Shown: in pieces, positions 43,898 to 52,948 of the stretch
Layout: every line of letters begins with the position of its first letter
How positions within the stretch are numbered: the stretch's first letter is position 1
Assembly (NCBI RefSeq): GCF_023229025.1
Contig: NZ_JALOAA010000008.1
Location: 1 to 63,750 of the forward strand
DNA: 63,750 nt
Reading direction: 5' to 3'
Origin: Sulfurimonas sp.
Lineage (GTDB): Bacteria > Campylobacterota > Campylobacteria > Campylobacterales > Sulfurimonadaceae
Made by a program: the position numbers and the translations under genes
The notes under the pieces: model-generated
The model's database searches: none
Told to the model about the DNA's origin: nothing
What the model saw: only the letters and a program-made list of their open reading frames with translations

Positions 43898-45976
43898 TTG
43901 CCACTTTCGCGTTTAAATGAAGAACAATATCTAGCAGCCACATCCTCAAGTGAGCAAAATCTTATTATAGCCTCTGCCGGAACAGGTAAGACTTCGACAA
44001 TTGTCGGAAGAATTGCATATTTATTAAACAAAGGCATAAAACCTGCAGAGATTTTACTTCTTACTTTTACAAATAAATCAGCCGCAGAGATGGTTCAAAG
44101 AGTTGCAGATTTTTTTGGTAAAGAGGTGGCTTCTAAGATAGATGCCGGAACTTTTCATGCGGTAAGTTATAGGTGGCTTAAAAAAGATGATAAAAGGGTT
44201 GTCTTAAAGCAGCAAAGAGAACTAAAGACGCTCTTTAGAAGTGTTTATGAAAAGCGCTCCTTTGGTCATATAGGAGCAGAAATTTCCCCATATGGCGGAA
44301 ATTATCTTTATGATGTTTACTCTTTTTATCAAAACACAGAGTTAAATAGTAATTTTGAAGAGTGGGTTGAAAATAAGTATCCCGAACATGAACTTTTTGC
44401 GATGATTTATGCTGATATTGTAGATGAGTTTGAGGCTCTTAAAAAAGAGTATGGATTTGTAAACTTTAATGATTTGCTTTTAAACTTTAGGAGCATGTGC
44501 AAAACAAGAGAGCTTGGATATAAGGAGGTGCTTATAGATGAGTACCAAGATACAAACGCGCTTCAAGGCACGCTAATTGATGCCATTAATCCTCCTTCAC
44601 TATTTTGTGTCGGCGATTATGACCAGAGCATTTATGCTTTTAACGGGGCAGATATCTCAATTATAGGTACATTTTCTACAAAATTTCCTGATGCAAAAGT
44701 TCATACCCTGACAAAAAATTATCGCTCAACCGTACCGATTTTATCTCTTGCAACAAAAGTAATAGAGCATAATGAAAGAATTTACCCTAAAAAACTTGAA
44801 GTCACACGTACTTACGATGCACACCCTCCAAGACTCCTCGCTTATGATGAGCTCTTTGATCAGTATCATGACATAGCGTACAAGATAAACAACACGCAAA
44901 CTCCAAAAGAGGAGATAGCAGTCATCTTTAGAAACAACTCCTCGGCTGACGGCATAGAAGTAGGGCTTCGTGAGCTTGGAATAACATGTAAGCGAAAAGG
45001 AGGCACTAGCTTTTTTGATTCGCGTGAAGTAAAAGCAGTTCTTGACTTTTATACTCTTTTGGTAAATGAGTCGGATATGATGTCTTTTATACACCTTTTT
45101 GAGTTTGTAAGAGGTATAGGCAGTGCCATGGCAAAAGAGATATTTATAGCACTTAAAACTTTGGGGCATGGAAGTATATTTTACGGGCTTTATGCACCTG
45201 ATGAATCTATTAAAAATCCATTTGAAAAACGAAAACTAAACCAGCAGCTTGGGTTATTTGATGATTTTTTAGAGCTTGGAAGCGTGGGTAAGTTTGCAAA
45301 ACTTGGTTTTGAAGATAAGTTTATGCGTAACCCTATTTTAAAACATCCAAAACTAACAAAAGATAGTGCCACATTTTTGCATGATTTTTATCTTCTGTTT
45401 CGTGATTTAAAAGGTATTAAACAGCCCCGTATAATTGTCACTAAGATAACATCTTCTGCTATTTATAAATATATAGGAGAGATACTCTCAAGCAAAAGAG
45501 CCATGTTAAAAGACGGCACTGTCGATGAGAAACAAAAAGCTGACTCACTCTCTAAAATAGCCAGAAAGATGGTTCTTTTAGAGGAGCTATCAAAGCCATA
45601 TAGTGAGCATGAGAGATTTTTAAATGCAATGATTTTGGGTTCATCAGATTTAACACAGGGTGAGGGTGTCAATCTTCTTAGCGTGCATGCTTCAAAAGGG
45701 TTGGAGTATAAAGAGGTCTATATAGTTGACTTAATGGACGGTCGTTTTCCAAATAGAAAACTGATGCAGCGCGGCGGCTCACTAGATGAGGAGAGAAGGC
45801 TTTTTTATGTAGCAGTCACTCGCGCAAAAGATATACTTTATCTCGCTTATGCAAAGTATGACAAGATAAAAAAAATCAACTTTTTACCCTCTCAGTTTCT
45901 ATATGAAGCCGGACTAGTTCCAAAAGATGAAGCCTATAGGGCAATGGTATTAAAAGAGGAGGAGAAAGAGGAGTAA
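43898..45976 (+). CDS. UvrD/Rep-family superfamily 1 DNA helicase
   Basis: 692 residues. Motif I ASAGTGKTST, motif Ia LTFTNKSAAEM, motif II LIDEYQDTN (Walker B), motif III GDYDQSIYAFNGAD, motif IV-V LLSVHASKGLEYKEVYIVDLMDG and motif VI VAVTRAKDILYLAY. A 3'-5' translocase for repair or replication restart. UvrD, Rep and PcrA are not distinguishable by eye. TTG start is supported by AGGAG five bases upstream; a later ATG would remove motif I. Convergent with the second diguanylate cyclase (2-base gap). Confidence 0.92.
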   Translation: MPLSRLNEEQYLAATSSSEQNLIIASAGTGKTSTIVGRIAYLLNKGIKPAEILLLTFTNKSAAEMVQRVADFFGKEVASKIDAGTFHAVSYRWLKKDDKRVVLKQQRELKTLFRSVYEKRSFGHIGAEISPYGGNYLYDVYSFYQNTELNSNFEEWVENKYPEHELFAMIYADIVDEFEALKKEYGFVNFNDLLLNFRSMCKTRELGYKEVLIDEYQDTNALQGTLIDAINPPSLFCVGDYDQSIYAFNGADISIIGTFSTKFPDAKVHTLTKNYRSTVPILSLATKVIEHNERIYPKKLEVTRTYDAHPPRLLAYDELFDQYHDIAYKINNTQTPKEEIAVIFRNNSSADGIEVGLRELGITCKRKGGTSFFDSREVKAVLDFYTLLVNESDMMSFIHLFEFVRGIGSAMAKEIFIALKTLGHGSIFYGLYAPDESIKNPFEKRKLNQQLGLFDDFLELGSVGKFAKLGFEDKFMRNPILKHPKLTKDSATFLHDFYLLFRDLKGIKQPRIIVTKITSSAIYKYIGEILSSKRAMLKDGTVDEKQKADSLSKIARKMVLLEELSKPYSEHERFLNAMILGSSDLTQGEGVNLLSVHASKGLEYKEVYIVDLMDGRFPNRKLMQRGGSLDEERRLFYVAVTRAKDILYLAYAKYDKIKKINFLPSQFLYEAGLVPKDEAYRAMVLKEEEKEE

Positions 45977-45978
45977 GC

Positions 45979-47532
45979 TTAAGATTTGTGCTTATAGACT
46001 ACAACTTGATTACGCCCTTTTTGCTTAGCTTCATATAGTGCTTCATCTGCAAACTTATATATTTCATTAGTAGTAAAGAGTAGATTAGGTTCGATAATAA
46101 TAACCCCCATGGAGACTGTTAAGTATCTGCTTGCTCTATTTTTTTCATGTTCTATTTTTTCATCTTCAATATTTTCTTTTATAGTGTTAGAAAAAGAGAG
46201 TGCTTCTGCATGATTGATACCGATACATAAAATCCCAAACTCTTCACCTCCAAGCCTAAAAGCCATATCACCGGCTCTTTTAAGAGACTCTTTTAGTTTT
46301 TCTGCTACTATTTTTATAACATTATCTCCTTCATGATGTCCATACGTATCGTTATACTGTTTGAAAAAATCTATATCTAAAATAATAAATGCTAGCGGCT
46401 GTTTTGTTCTGCTTTGTATCTTTAGATTACTCCCAAAAACTTCATCAAAGTATCGTCTATTATATAAAGAGGTCATAGAGTCAGTAATGGTCATCCTGTG
46501 TATCTCCTCTATAAAACTTCTATTTTTGCGATAAAAAATTCCATTTATGTATATAATAAATAAAATAGCGATAAGCCCTGTTAAGATTACATAAATTGAG
46601 AGTTTATTTGCCTCTTTGAGTCTGTTGTCAAGACTTTTTTCTAACAGCGCTATATTGATATCATAAAGAGCAATTATAGAATTAATGTTTTTGGTAGTTA
46701 GTTCAAAAATTTTATTTGGATCAGGAGGCACACTCTTAATATTAAGCAGATGTTTTTCTGTAAATTCTATAATATTACTTTGCGCCTTTTTCATCTTTAA
46801 ATGAGGCTCTCTCATGTCAATGTTTTGCTCTGTTTTATATAAAATAGCGAGATTAAATTCCAATTTTTTTAAATTCTCTTTGATTTTGTTTAGTTGTATA
46901 GCAAAGTACTCTTTTTGTTGCTTTGTTAATTTTCTATCTTTTGTGCTTGTAGCAATTGCTCTTATTTGTCCACTATACTCTATAAGTTGTGGTAAAAGGT
47001 AGAGTACATTATCAACCATAACATAGGAGTTTAACTCTGAGTCAAGTACAAGATTGCATTCATAAGAGATTTTACTGGAGTAGTTCATCAGCTCCTCTAT
47101 TATTTCAGATAAATAGTTAAAGCCAGCAGTCTTTAAAAAATCTTTCTCAATAGAATCAATAAAGCCAAGTAGCTCGGCTTTAAGCGGTGTCTTTTCATTT
47201 TGAGCGCCAATTTTTTGCTGTAGCAACATAAAGTTTTTTGAGACTTTCTCTTTTATAAGCTCTAGCTCTTTTGTTGAGTCTGCTGTTGGAGTTTGAATAC
47301 ATGCCAAACCTCTTAGTTTTTGAATATTAAAAACACTATTTTGAATCTCTTTTATTGTCTCTAAGCCTGTTATCTCTTCTGTTATAAATTTTAAATCTTT
47401 TTGCACCTGTAAAAAGGCATATGTAAATATTACGACAACACCTAATATAGGCATTATAGTTATTAGAATAAAATATTTAAAGTTATTTTTTCTTTTAAGA
47501 GAGTTTATCTTATTCATATCCGTTTTTTCCAT
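45979..47532 (-). CDS. membrane diguanylate cyclase with NIT-like periplasmic sensor (paralogue)
   Basis: 517 residues. Same layout as the protein at 5627-7117: TM1 (~18-38), long helical periplasmic region with IQKLRGLACI near its start, TM2 (~310-330), then GGDEF with RAGD I-site and GGEEF at 428-432. Long stretches match, such as ILITIMPxLxVVxIFxYAF at TM1 and DSMTxLYNRRYFD at the cyclase start, so the two arose by duplication. Predicted active. The sensor halves differ more than the cyclase halves, which suggests different ligands or tuning. Confidence 0.85.
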   Translation of the reverse strand: MEKTDMNKINSLKRKNNFKYFILITIMPILGVVVIFTYAFLQVQKDLKFITEEITGLETIKEIQNSVFNIQKLRGLACIQTPTADSTKELELIKEKVSKNFMLLQQKIGAQNEKTPLKAELLGFIDSIEKDFLKTAGFNYLSEIIEELMNYSSKISYECNLVLDSELNSYVMVDNVLYLLPQLIEYSGQIRAIATSTKDRKLTKQQKEYFAIQLNKIKENLKKLEFNLAILYKTEQNIDMREPHLKMKKAQSNIIEFTEKHLLNIKSVPPDPNKIFELTTKNINSIIALYDINIALLEKSLDNRLKEANKLSIYVILTGLIAILFIIYINGIFYRKNRSFIEEIHRMTITDSMTSLYNRRYFDEVFGSNLKIQSRTKQPLAFIILDIDFFKQYNDTYGHHEGDNVIKIVAEKLKESLKRAGDMAFRLGGEEFGILCIGINHAEALSFSNTIKENIEDEKIEHEKNRASRYLTVSMGVIIIEPNLLFTTNEIYKFADEALYEAKQKGRNQVVVYKHKS

Positions 47533-47647
47533 TGGTTGTATAACAATTTTTAACTATTCTATCTCTAATTATCTAAAAAGAATAATTTTAAAAAAATTAG
47601 ATATAAAATGTTAATAAAAATTTTATTTTAGAGTTTAAAAATTAGAG

Positions 47648-47653
47648 TATAAT
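47648..47653 (+). promoter_or_regulatory. -10 box of the lipo-cytochrome gene
   Basis: TATAAT in GAGTATAATGCG, 22 bases before the ATG at 47675, with AAAGGAG at 47661-47667. The predicted leader is only ~15 bases. Very AT-rich sequence precedes it without a clear -35. Confidence 0.6.
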
Positions 47654-47674
47654 GCGAAAAAAAGGAGATTATTA

Positions 47675-48220
47675 ATGAAAATATTAATATCAGCGATCTT
47701 AGCGTTATTTTTAGTCGGTTGTAGCAGTGAGAGTAAAGAGGAGACTCAAGACACATCAACTCAAAGCATAACTCAAAGTGCTAAAGAGCTTAAGAGTGAA
47801 GCAGAGCAAGAGGCACAAGAGCCAAAAGAGGAAGTAGTTGAAAAAGCACAAGAAGCAAAAGAGGCTGTTTCCCAAAAGACACAAGAAGCAAAAGAGGCTG
47901 TTTCCCAAAAGACACAAGAGGTAAAAGAGGCTGTTGTAGCTAAAACTAAGGAGATAGAAGAAGCAGTTACAGCACCTAAGGTAGATGCTGCGAAGATGTA
48001 TCAGGTATGTGCAGCATGTCATGGTCCAGATGCTTCAAAGCCGGCTCTTGGAAAATCTCAGATTATTAAAGGTTGGGATGCTAAGAAAATAGCAGATTCA
48101 CTTCACGGGTATAAAGATGGAACATATGGTGGTGCTATGAAAGGCATAATGGTAGGTCAGGTATCTAAACTCAGCGAAGATGAGATAGAAGCACTTGCAG
48201 AGTATATCTCAAAACTATAA
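47675..48220 (+). CDS. lipoprotein cytochrome c (mono-haem, class I)
   Basis: 181 residues. Lipoprotein signal with FLVGC (Cys ~16). Residues ~20-100 form a Lys/Glu/Ala-rich coiled-coil tether built of 11-residue repeats (KEAVSQKTQEA). The haem domain starts at VCAACHGP (Cys112, Cys115, His116), with a Met ligand likely in the GAMKGIMVGQ segment, and ends EIEALAEYISKL. A tethered small cytochrome that can swing electrons between membrane complexes and periplasmic reductases or oxidases. The partner is not known from context. Confidence 0.92.
   Translation: MKILISAILALFLVGCSSESKEETQDTSTQSITQSAKELKSEAEQEAQEPKEEVVEKAQEAKEAVSQKTQEAKEAVSQKTQEVKEAVVAKTKEIEEAVTAPKVDAAKMYQVCAACHGPDASKPALGKSQIIKGWDAKKIADSLHGYKDGTYGGAMKGIMVGQVSKLSEDEIEALAEYISKL
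47848..47936 (+). repeat. 33-bp tandem repeat in the cytochrome tether
   Basis: Two perfect 33-base copies (47848-47880 and 47881-47913) and a 23-base partial third (47914-47936, a few changes). Each encodes an 11-residue coiled-coil unit containing KEAVSQKTQ. Identity at silent sites indicates recent duplication, so the tether length probably varies between strains without frameshift. Confidence 0.9.
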
Positions 48221-48662
48221 ACTATTTGGCCTAGCTTTTTATGCTAGGCTCTTTTTACTTCTTTTAATTTTTGCCTTTACCGGATGCGATTCTAAAATCT
48301 ATACAAACATCCATGATAAAAATAAAATAGGTCTCTCGTTTAAAAAGTTAGAAATTATTGCAAATGATAAGTTTTCTAAAGATAGTGCAACGGCTATAAT
48401 TCAAAAAAAAGGTTTTAACATCGAGAAATCGAGTTACAAACTAAGAGTCGAACATAGAGATTACACAAAAGCATGTACAAATCCACTCTCAAAAACATCT
48501 TCAGATTATAGTTATGACGGTCTGGTTGTAGCAGAGCTTTTTTATGAAGATAAAAAAATCTACACCGCATATATGGACTACAAAGGGGAGAAAAGCGAGA
48601 AACTCTTTGCCTCTTTAATTCAAAAAATGTTTGATGATATGAAAATAGAAAAAATCAATTAA
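48195..48662 (+). CDS. small lipoprotein of unknown function
   Basis: 155 residues if the TTG at 48195 is the start; no in-frame ATG precedes the lipobox. Hydrophobic ARLFLLLLIFAFTGC gives a lipoprotein signal with Cys about residue 30. The rest is a compact alpha/beta domain with KLRVEHRDYTKACTNP and ends in a basic helix. No family recognised; sequence looks like LPS-assembly or Sbal_3080-type small lipoproteins only in a general way. It overlaps the cytochrome by 26 bases, and a terminator hairpin lies in its signal-peptide codons. Confidence 0.6.
   Translation: MQSISQNYKLFGLAFYARLFLLLLIFAFTGCDSKIYTNIHDKNKIGLSFKKLEIIANDKFSKDSATAIIQKKGFNIEKSSYKLRVEHRDYTKACTNPLSKTSSDYSYDGLVVAELFYEDKKIYTAYMDYKGEKSEKLFASLIQKMFDDMKIEKIN
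48229..48256 (+). terminator. intrinsic terminator after the cytochrome gene, inside the next ORF
   Basis: GCCTAGC (48229-48235) and GCTAGGC (48243-48249): seven perfect pairs, 7-base loop, then TCTTTTT. Nine bases after the cytochrome stop. The same bases encode the signal peptide of the small lipoprotein, so most transcripts should stop before that gene is complete. Confidence 0.75.
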
Positions 48663-48672
48663 CAGTTTAGTT

Positions 48673-49452
48673 CTAATTTTCTCTAATTTTTTTAACCTCT
48701 AGAAAATAGGTATGTCCCAAATAAATCACAAAAAATATAGCCCCAAAAAATATTGCAAAAGGAACTAGGGAGAAAAGATACAGAAGCAGCGTCTTTACTC
48801 TTAATCTATTTGCGTTAAAGTAGCTTATCTGCTTGCTCTCTTCTTTAGTGCAGATGTTTGATGAGACATCAAAAGTGAGCATCTTGTGAAAAAAGTAGTA
48901 TAGCGGTATATTGATTGCCACAATGTTTACAAGCGGTATAAAGTAAAAAGGTATAAGCAAAACAAAGAGCAAAACCATGGTCGCTGTCCACTTCAGAGCT
49001 AAAAAGATTGCAGAGATAGGGTTTGAGTAACCTATCATCTCTATATCCATGTAGTGTCTTTTTTGAAGCTCCTTTAAGACTAACGGTGTTAAAAAACCGA
49101 TGATAATTATTGCAACAAATATGGAGGCGTATATTGTTAAAAATCCGCCAATGGCGTAGATGAAAAATGTTGCCAGCCAAGAGGTCACGGCATAGCTCAT
49201 AAAAAATTTCATAATTGCCGAGCCTTCAAGCTTTGCCTCTATAGTCTCTGTGTGAGGAATACCGTCTTGTATAGTTGTTTGTGAGCTTTGAACATCTAAT
49301 GAACCAAGTTGCTCAATCCCGATGCCGGCTATTACAAAAAAGAGAATATACATAACAATTAAACTAATAATAAAAGGCAAAAGAGCATATTTGAGCATTT
49401 TAGGGGTTAAAAAATCTTTTATGCTAAGAAGAAATATCTTTTGTTCGTTCAT
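48673..49452 (-). CDS. EI24/CysZ-like membrane protein
   Basis: 259 residues with about four to five membrane helices in two groups (residues ~20-45, ~80-125, ~155-185, ~220-245). The SNPISAIFLALKWTATMVLLFVLL and the NIPLYYFFHKMLTFDV region resemble the EI24 / CysZ fold. CysZ takes up sulfate in E. coli, but many EI24 proteins have unknown roles. Last gene of a four-gene unit; overlaps the YtfJ-like gene by four bases. Confidence 0.75.
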   Translation of the reverse strand: MNEQKIFLLSIKDFLTPKMLKYALLPFIISLIVMYILFFVIAGIGIEQLGSLDVQSSQTTIQDGIPHTETIEAKLEGSAIMKFFMSYAVTSWLATFFIYAIGGFLTIYASIFVAIIIIGFLTPLVLKELQKRHYMDIEMIGYSNPISAIFLALKWTATMVLLFVLLIPFYFIPLVNIVAINIPLYYFFHKMLTFDVSSNICTKEESKQISYFNANRLRVKTLLLYLFSLVPFAIFFGAIFFVIYLGHTYFLEVKKIREN

Positions 49453-49973
49453 TGTAGATTCTCTTCTATGATACTAAACGCTTTTTGCATCTCATCTTGG
49501 CTGATTTTTCCGGATTTGTAAAATAGAAGCTTTGAGTCTTTAGAGAAGATAAGTATGTTTGATGCATCATCTTCTAATCCCCACTCTTTTACTAAAACAC
49601 TCTTTTTGTCTTTGACATATATGGTGTCGGGAAACTCTTCTTGTTTACTCTTTAAAAGGGACTCTATTACAACATTTGGTTTCCAAGTTGCTGCAAGATT
49701 GACGATTGCAATCTCCCCATAGTTGGTTTTATCATAGCTCTTCTCATTTAACTTTTTTGAAAAATGCTCGTTTGTGTCTTTCTCATCAGGGTCTATGTAG
49801 AACATTACATATACTTTATCTTTAATTATTGATGAGTTCCAAGCAGTGCCGTCACTTGCAAGACCTCCATTTTCTGCGTCGATAACTACATTTTTTAGAG
49901 TATCGTTTATAGTAACTGCCCATACGTTTATGGTAAATATAGCCAAGAAGAGAATTGCTGTTTTTGTTGTCAT
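49449..49973 (-). CDS. YtfJ-like periplasmic thioredoxin-fold protein
   Basis: 174 residues from ATG 49973, which has GGAG six bases upstream; the frame is open to a GTG at 49985. Signal peptide ending VWA-V. The remainder looks like the YtfJ family: KDKVYVMFYIDPDEKDTNEHFSKKL, then VNLAATWKPNVVIESLLKSKQEEFP and a late VLVKEWGLEDDASNILIFSKD. There is no CxxC, so not a disulfide enzyme. Role unknown. ATGA overlaps the DUF3137 stop by four bases. Confidence 0.65.
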   Translation of the reverse strand: MTTKTAILFLAIFTINVWAVTINDTLKNVVIDAENGGLASDGTAWNSSIIKDKVYVMFYIDPDEKDTNEHFSKKLNEKSYDKTNYGEIAIVNLAATWKPNVVIESLLKSKQEEFPDTIYVKDKKSVLVKEWGLEDDASNILIFSKDSKLLFYKSGKISQDEMQKAFSIIEENLQ

Positions 49974-50911
49974 GTTTTGCTCCACAATCTTTGATTTAGT
50001 TTTAACTCTTTTACAACGCTTATGGCTAGATGCAGAGTCTTTATATACTCCATGGCCACCTTATACTCCAATAAAGAGCTAAAAATAGAGGGCTCAAAGA
50101 GATCTTTTTCATAGCTTATTGCCATATATATATTTGCACCGATAAAGGAGATATAGATATCATGTTTTGATTTTTCTTTAAAGAAAAGAAGCTTTTTCAT
50201 TAGTGCATTAGATAGTATGTACCTTGCTTCGACTTGATCGCTAGAGTAAACTACAAACTCTTTTTCAAACTCGGTGTCATCCATTTTTACAAGCTCATCT
50301 CTTGAGATGTTATTTGATTGTAGCCAGTGACCTATAAGAGATCCAAAACTGTTTTGAGCAGTATCGGGCAGAACTACCGTCTCGCCGTAAAAATGTTTGT
50401 TAAAATCTGCAACTAAAAAAAGACCCTGAAATAAAGTGCTCCAACTCTCTTTGCCTCTTGAGTTTTTATGCCTTTTTTGGGCATGAATGTCTGAAAACTG
50501 TATGTTAATGTTATCTATTTTTCCCTTTACATAGTCGTTTCCACTTAGTCTGTCGGGCTTTGAGAAAAGGTTTGAGTGCTCAAATAAGTAGTCTGAGACG
50601 TGCGTTGTAGATGAGTAGAGCAAGGAGTTGTCGATTGCATGAATGAGCGGTTTTATTACGTTTAGTTTAAATTCATGGGTATAATCTTTTATCAAAAACT
50701 TATATATAATTGTCCCTAGAACTATATATGCAACTAAGATAAATTCATAAAAATCTCCTATCGCATAAGCAATTAGAGCAAATAAAAGAGTATAGATAAT
50801 CGAGATAAGAATCATTCTCTCTTTTACTTTTTTTCTCTTATCTTCAAGATTTTTCAGAGTAGGAAATAGATTCTTATAATAAAAATCCGTAAGCTCGCTT
50901 ACACTTTTCAT
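49970..50911 (-). CDS. DUF3137 family membrane protein
   Basis: 313 residues. Two adjacent hydrophobic helices at ~33-70, then a cytosolic domain with the DUF3137 look: SDYLFEHSNLFSKPDRLSGNDYVKGKIDN, FSDIHAQ, LFQGLFLVADFNKHFYGETVVLPD and SSDQVEARYILSNALMKKLL. Family members are commonly paired with LemA proteins, as here. Function unknown. 12 bases after lemA. Confidence 0.85.
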   Translation of the reverse strand: MKSVSELTDFYYKNLFPTLKNLEDKRKKVKERMILISIIYTLLFALIAYAIGDFYEFILVAYIVLGTIIYKFLIKDYTHEFKLNVIKPLIHAIDNSLLYSSTTHVSDYLFEHSNLFSKPDRLSGNDYVKGKIDNINIQFSDIHAQKRHKNSRGKESWSTLFQGLFLVADFNKHFYGETVVLPDTAQNSFGSLIGHWLQSNNISRDELVKMDDTEFEKEFVVYSSDQVEARYILSNALMKKLLFFKEKSKHDIYISFIGANIYMAISYEKDLFEPSIFSSLLEYKVAMEYIKTLHLAISVVKELKLNQRLWSKT

Positions 50912-50923
50912 CTAAGTAAGCCT

Positions 50924-51478
50924 TTAATTAAAAAGCTCTTTAACATTTATGTTTTTGCGTTGGCTCTCAACTATCTCAAATACCTCTTTTTGCTTGTAGC
51001 TCATAAGCGAAGCCATATAGTTTGTAGGTATCATCTCAATTGCATTGTTATAGTCTGTTACGGCTTGATTATATGCACGTCTTGCGGCTGAAATCTGCTC
51101 TTCAACTTCATTTAGAGTACGCTGAAGATGCATTACGTTTTCATTTGCTTTTAATTCAGGATAGTTCTCAACAGCTACCATTATAGAGCCAAGAGCGGAG
51201 CTTACTTTTGCATCTAGAGTTATTTTTTGCTCATCGCTGATATTTGGCCTGTTTGCTTCTGCGCGAAGTTTTGTGACCTCCTCTAGAAGCGACTTCTCAT
51301 GCTCCATATATTTGTTCACCGATGCGACAAGGTTTGGGATGAGGTCGTAGCGTTTTTTAAGAACAGTATCAACACTTGCAAATATATTTGTAACCTGATT
51401 CTTCTTTGCAACGAGTGAGTTGTACATTAAAATTAGGATAAGAGCAATTACTATAAGAATTATAAGCGGTGTTGACAT
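50924..51478 (-). CDS. LemA family protein
   Basis: 184 residues from ATG 51478 (AAGGA seven bases upstream); an in-frame TTG at 51517 is less likely. One N-terminal membrane helix (residues ~4-22), then a helical bundle with the LemA signature: KKNQVTNIFASVDTVLKKRYDLIPNLVASV, LEEVTKLRAEANRP, YPELKANENVMHLQRTLNEVEEQISAARRAYNQAVTDYNN. Unknown function; LemA proteins have been linked to membrane stress. Heads a four-gene unit with DUF3137, YtfJ-like and EI24 genes. Confidence 0.92.
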   Translation of the reverse strand: MSTPLIILIVIALILILMYNSLVAKKNQVTNIFASVDTVLKKRYDLIPNLVASVNKYMEHEKSLLEEVTKLRAEANRPNISDEQKITLDAKVSSALGSIMVAVENYPELKANENVMHLQRTLNEVEEQISAARRAYNQAVTDYNNAIEMIPTNYMASLMSYKQKEVFEIVESQRKNINVKELFN

Positions 51479-51606
51479 GTAGGAATCCTTCTGTTTATAT
51501 AAAAGTAGTTTATCCAAAAAGAGTTAAGATTTTGTTTTTGTTAATGTGGCGATATTACATAAAATATGCTATAACGGTATATGATTTTTGTATTAGGAGA
51601 TAAACG

Positions 51607-52944
51607 ATGTTTAAAAAGCTACTCTCAAGCAAAAGATATTATGCAAAAGATGATATTAGAGAGGATGATGAGCAGAAGTATTACAGAAGCAGTTTTCATA
51701 AAGATTACGACAGAGTAATATTTTGCAACTCCTTTAGAAGACTCTCAAAAAAGACGCAGGTTCACCCGCTCTCAAAAAACGACCATGTACACAACAGACT
51801 TACACACAGCTTGGAAGTCGCAAGTGTAGGGCGAAGTCTCGGGCTTAGAGCAGGGGAATTTTTAAGTAAAAGATACCCACAAATGGAGATAGACCCTTAT
51901 GATGTGGCGTATATTATCCAGACGGCATGTTTGGCTCATGACATCGGAAATCCGCCTTTTGGACATGCGGGAGAGGAGGTTATAAAAGAGTGGTTTAAGA
52001 GCAACAAAGAGAAGAGTTTTTTAAAGGAACTACGAGTAGATGAGCTTGAAGATTTTATCCATATTGACGGAAATGCTCAAAGCTTTAGAGTCGTGAGTCA
52101 GATAGAGAACAACCTTTTTAACGGTGGAATGAGGCTTACTTTTGCAACACTGGGTGCTTTGGTAAAGTATCCTCACGACTCAAGCAGATGTGAACATCTG
52201 GGCAAATCAAAGTTCAACTTTTTTCAAAGCGAAGCGGAGTTCTTTAAGACTCTATTTTTAGAGTTAGGACTTGTTGAGAGAGACGGCTCATATAAAAGGC
52301 ATCCACTCTCATACCTTATGGAAGCAGCTGATGACATCTGCTACGGGCTTTTGGATCTGCAAGATGCAGTTGAGTTAAAAATCATAACGCTTCAAGATAC
52401 AAAAACTATCTTTACTCTTCTATGCTCAAAAGAAGAGGTTAGTAAGATATATAAGGATGATAGATACTCTGATATTAAAAAAATCTCAAGACTTGTTGCT
52501 ATCTCGATTCATAACTTGGCCGTGCATACAATGGAAGTGTTTGAAGATAATTTTGATGCAATTATGAGTGAAAAGCAACCAAAGAATTTGATAGAGCTTT
52601 TTACAAACAAAGAGTACAAAAGAGCCATAGAAGAGGCAAAAAGTCTTGCTAGCAAAGAGATATTTAACGAAAAAAGAAAGATAGAGCTTGAACTTGGAGC
52701 GTACAATATCATTGAGACGCTATTAGATAACCTCATACATGCAACATACGATTTTTACAAAAAGGGTGATGAGGAGAAGCTATCTTTTAGATATAAACGT
52801 GCTTTAGAACTTATGCAAGAAGATAGACCTCAAAAGGGAGAGAGTCTATATAACATGTATCAAAGAGTTGTTGACTATATAGTTGGAATGACGGATAATC
52901 ATGCAAAGTATGTTGCAAATCAGCTAAATGGGATGGGGATTTAA
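51607..52944 (+). CDS. dgt: deoxyguanosinetriphosphate triphosphohydrolase-like protein
   Basis: 445 residues. HD-domain dNTPase: RRLSKKTQVHPL and HNRLTHSLEVASVGRSLG (first His), CLAHDIGNPPFGHAGE (HD pair) and later MEAADDICYGLLDLQDA (Asp). Removes triphosphate from dNTPs, adjusting pools. ATG has AGGAGA upstream. Alone on the plus strand; convergent with the BaiN-type gene (4-base gap). Long form; whether it prefers dGTP is unknown. Confidence 0.93.
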   Translation: MFKKLLSSKRYYAKDDIREDDEQKYYRSSFHKDYDRVIFCNSFRRLSKKTQVHPLSKNDHVHNRLTHSLEVASVGRSLGLRAGEFLSKRYPQMEIDPYDVAYIIQTACLAHDIGNPPFGHAGEEVIKEWFKSNKEKSFLKELRVDELEDFIHIDGNAQSFRVVSQIENNLFNGGMRLTFATLGALVKYPHDSSRCEHLGKSKFNFFQSEAEFFKTLFLELGLVERDGSYKRHPLSYLMEAADDICYGLLDLQDAVELKIITLQDTKTIFTLLCSKEEVSKIYKDDRYSDIKKISRLVAISIHNLAVHTMEVFEDNFDAIMSEKQPKNLIELFTNKEYKRAIEEAKSLASKEIFNEKRKIELELGAYNIIETLLDNLIHATYDFYKKGDEEKLSFRYKRALELMQEDRPQKGESLYNMYQRVVDYIVGMTDNHAKYVANQLNGMGI

Positions 52945-52948
52945 ATAT

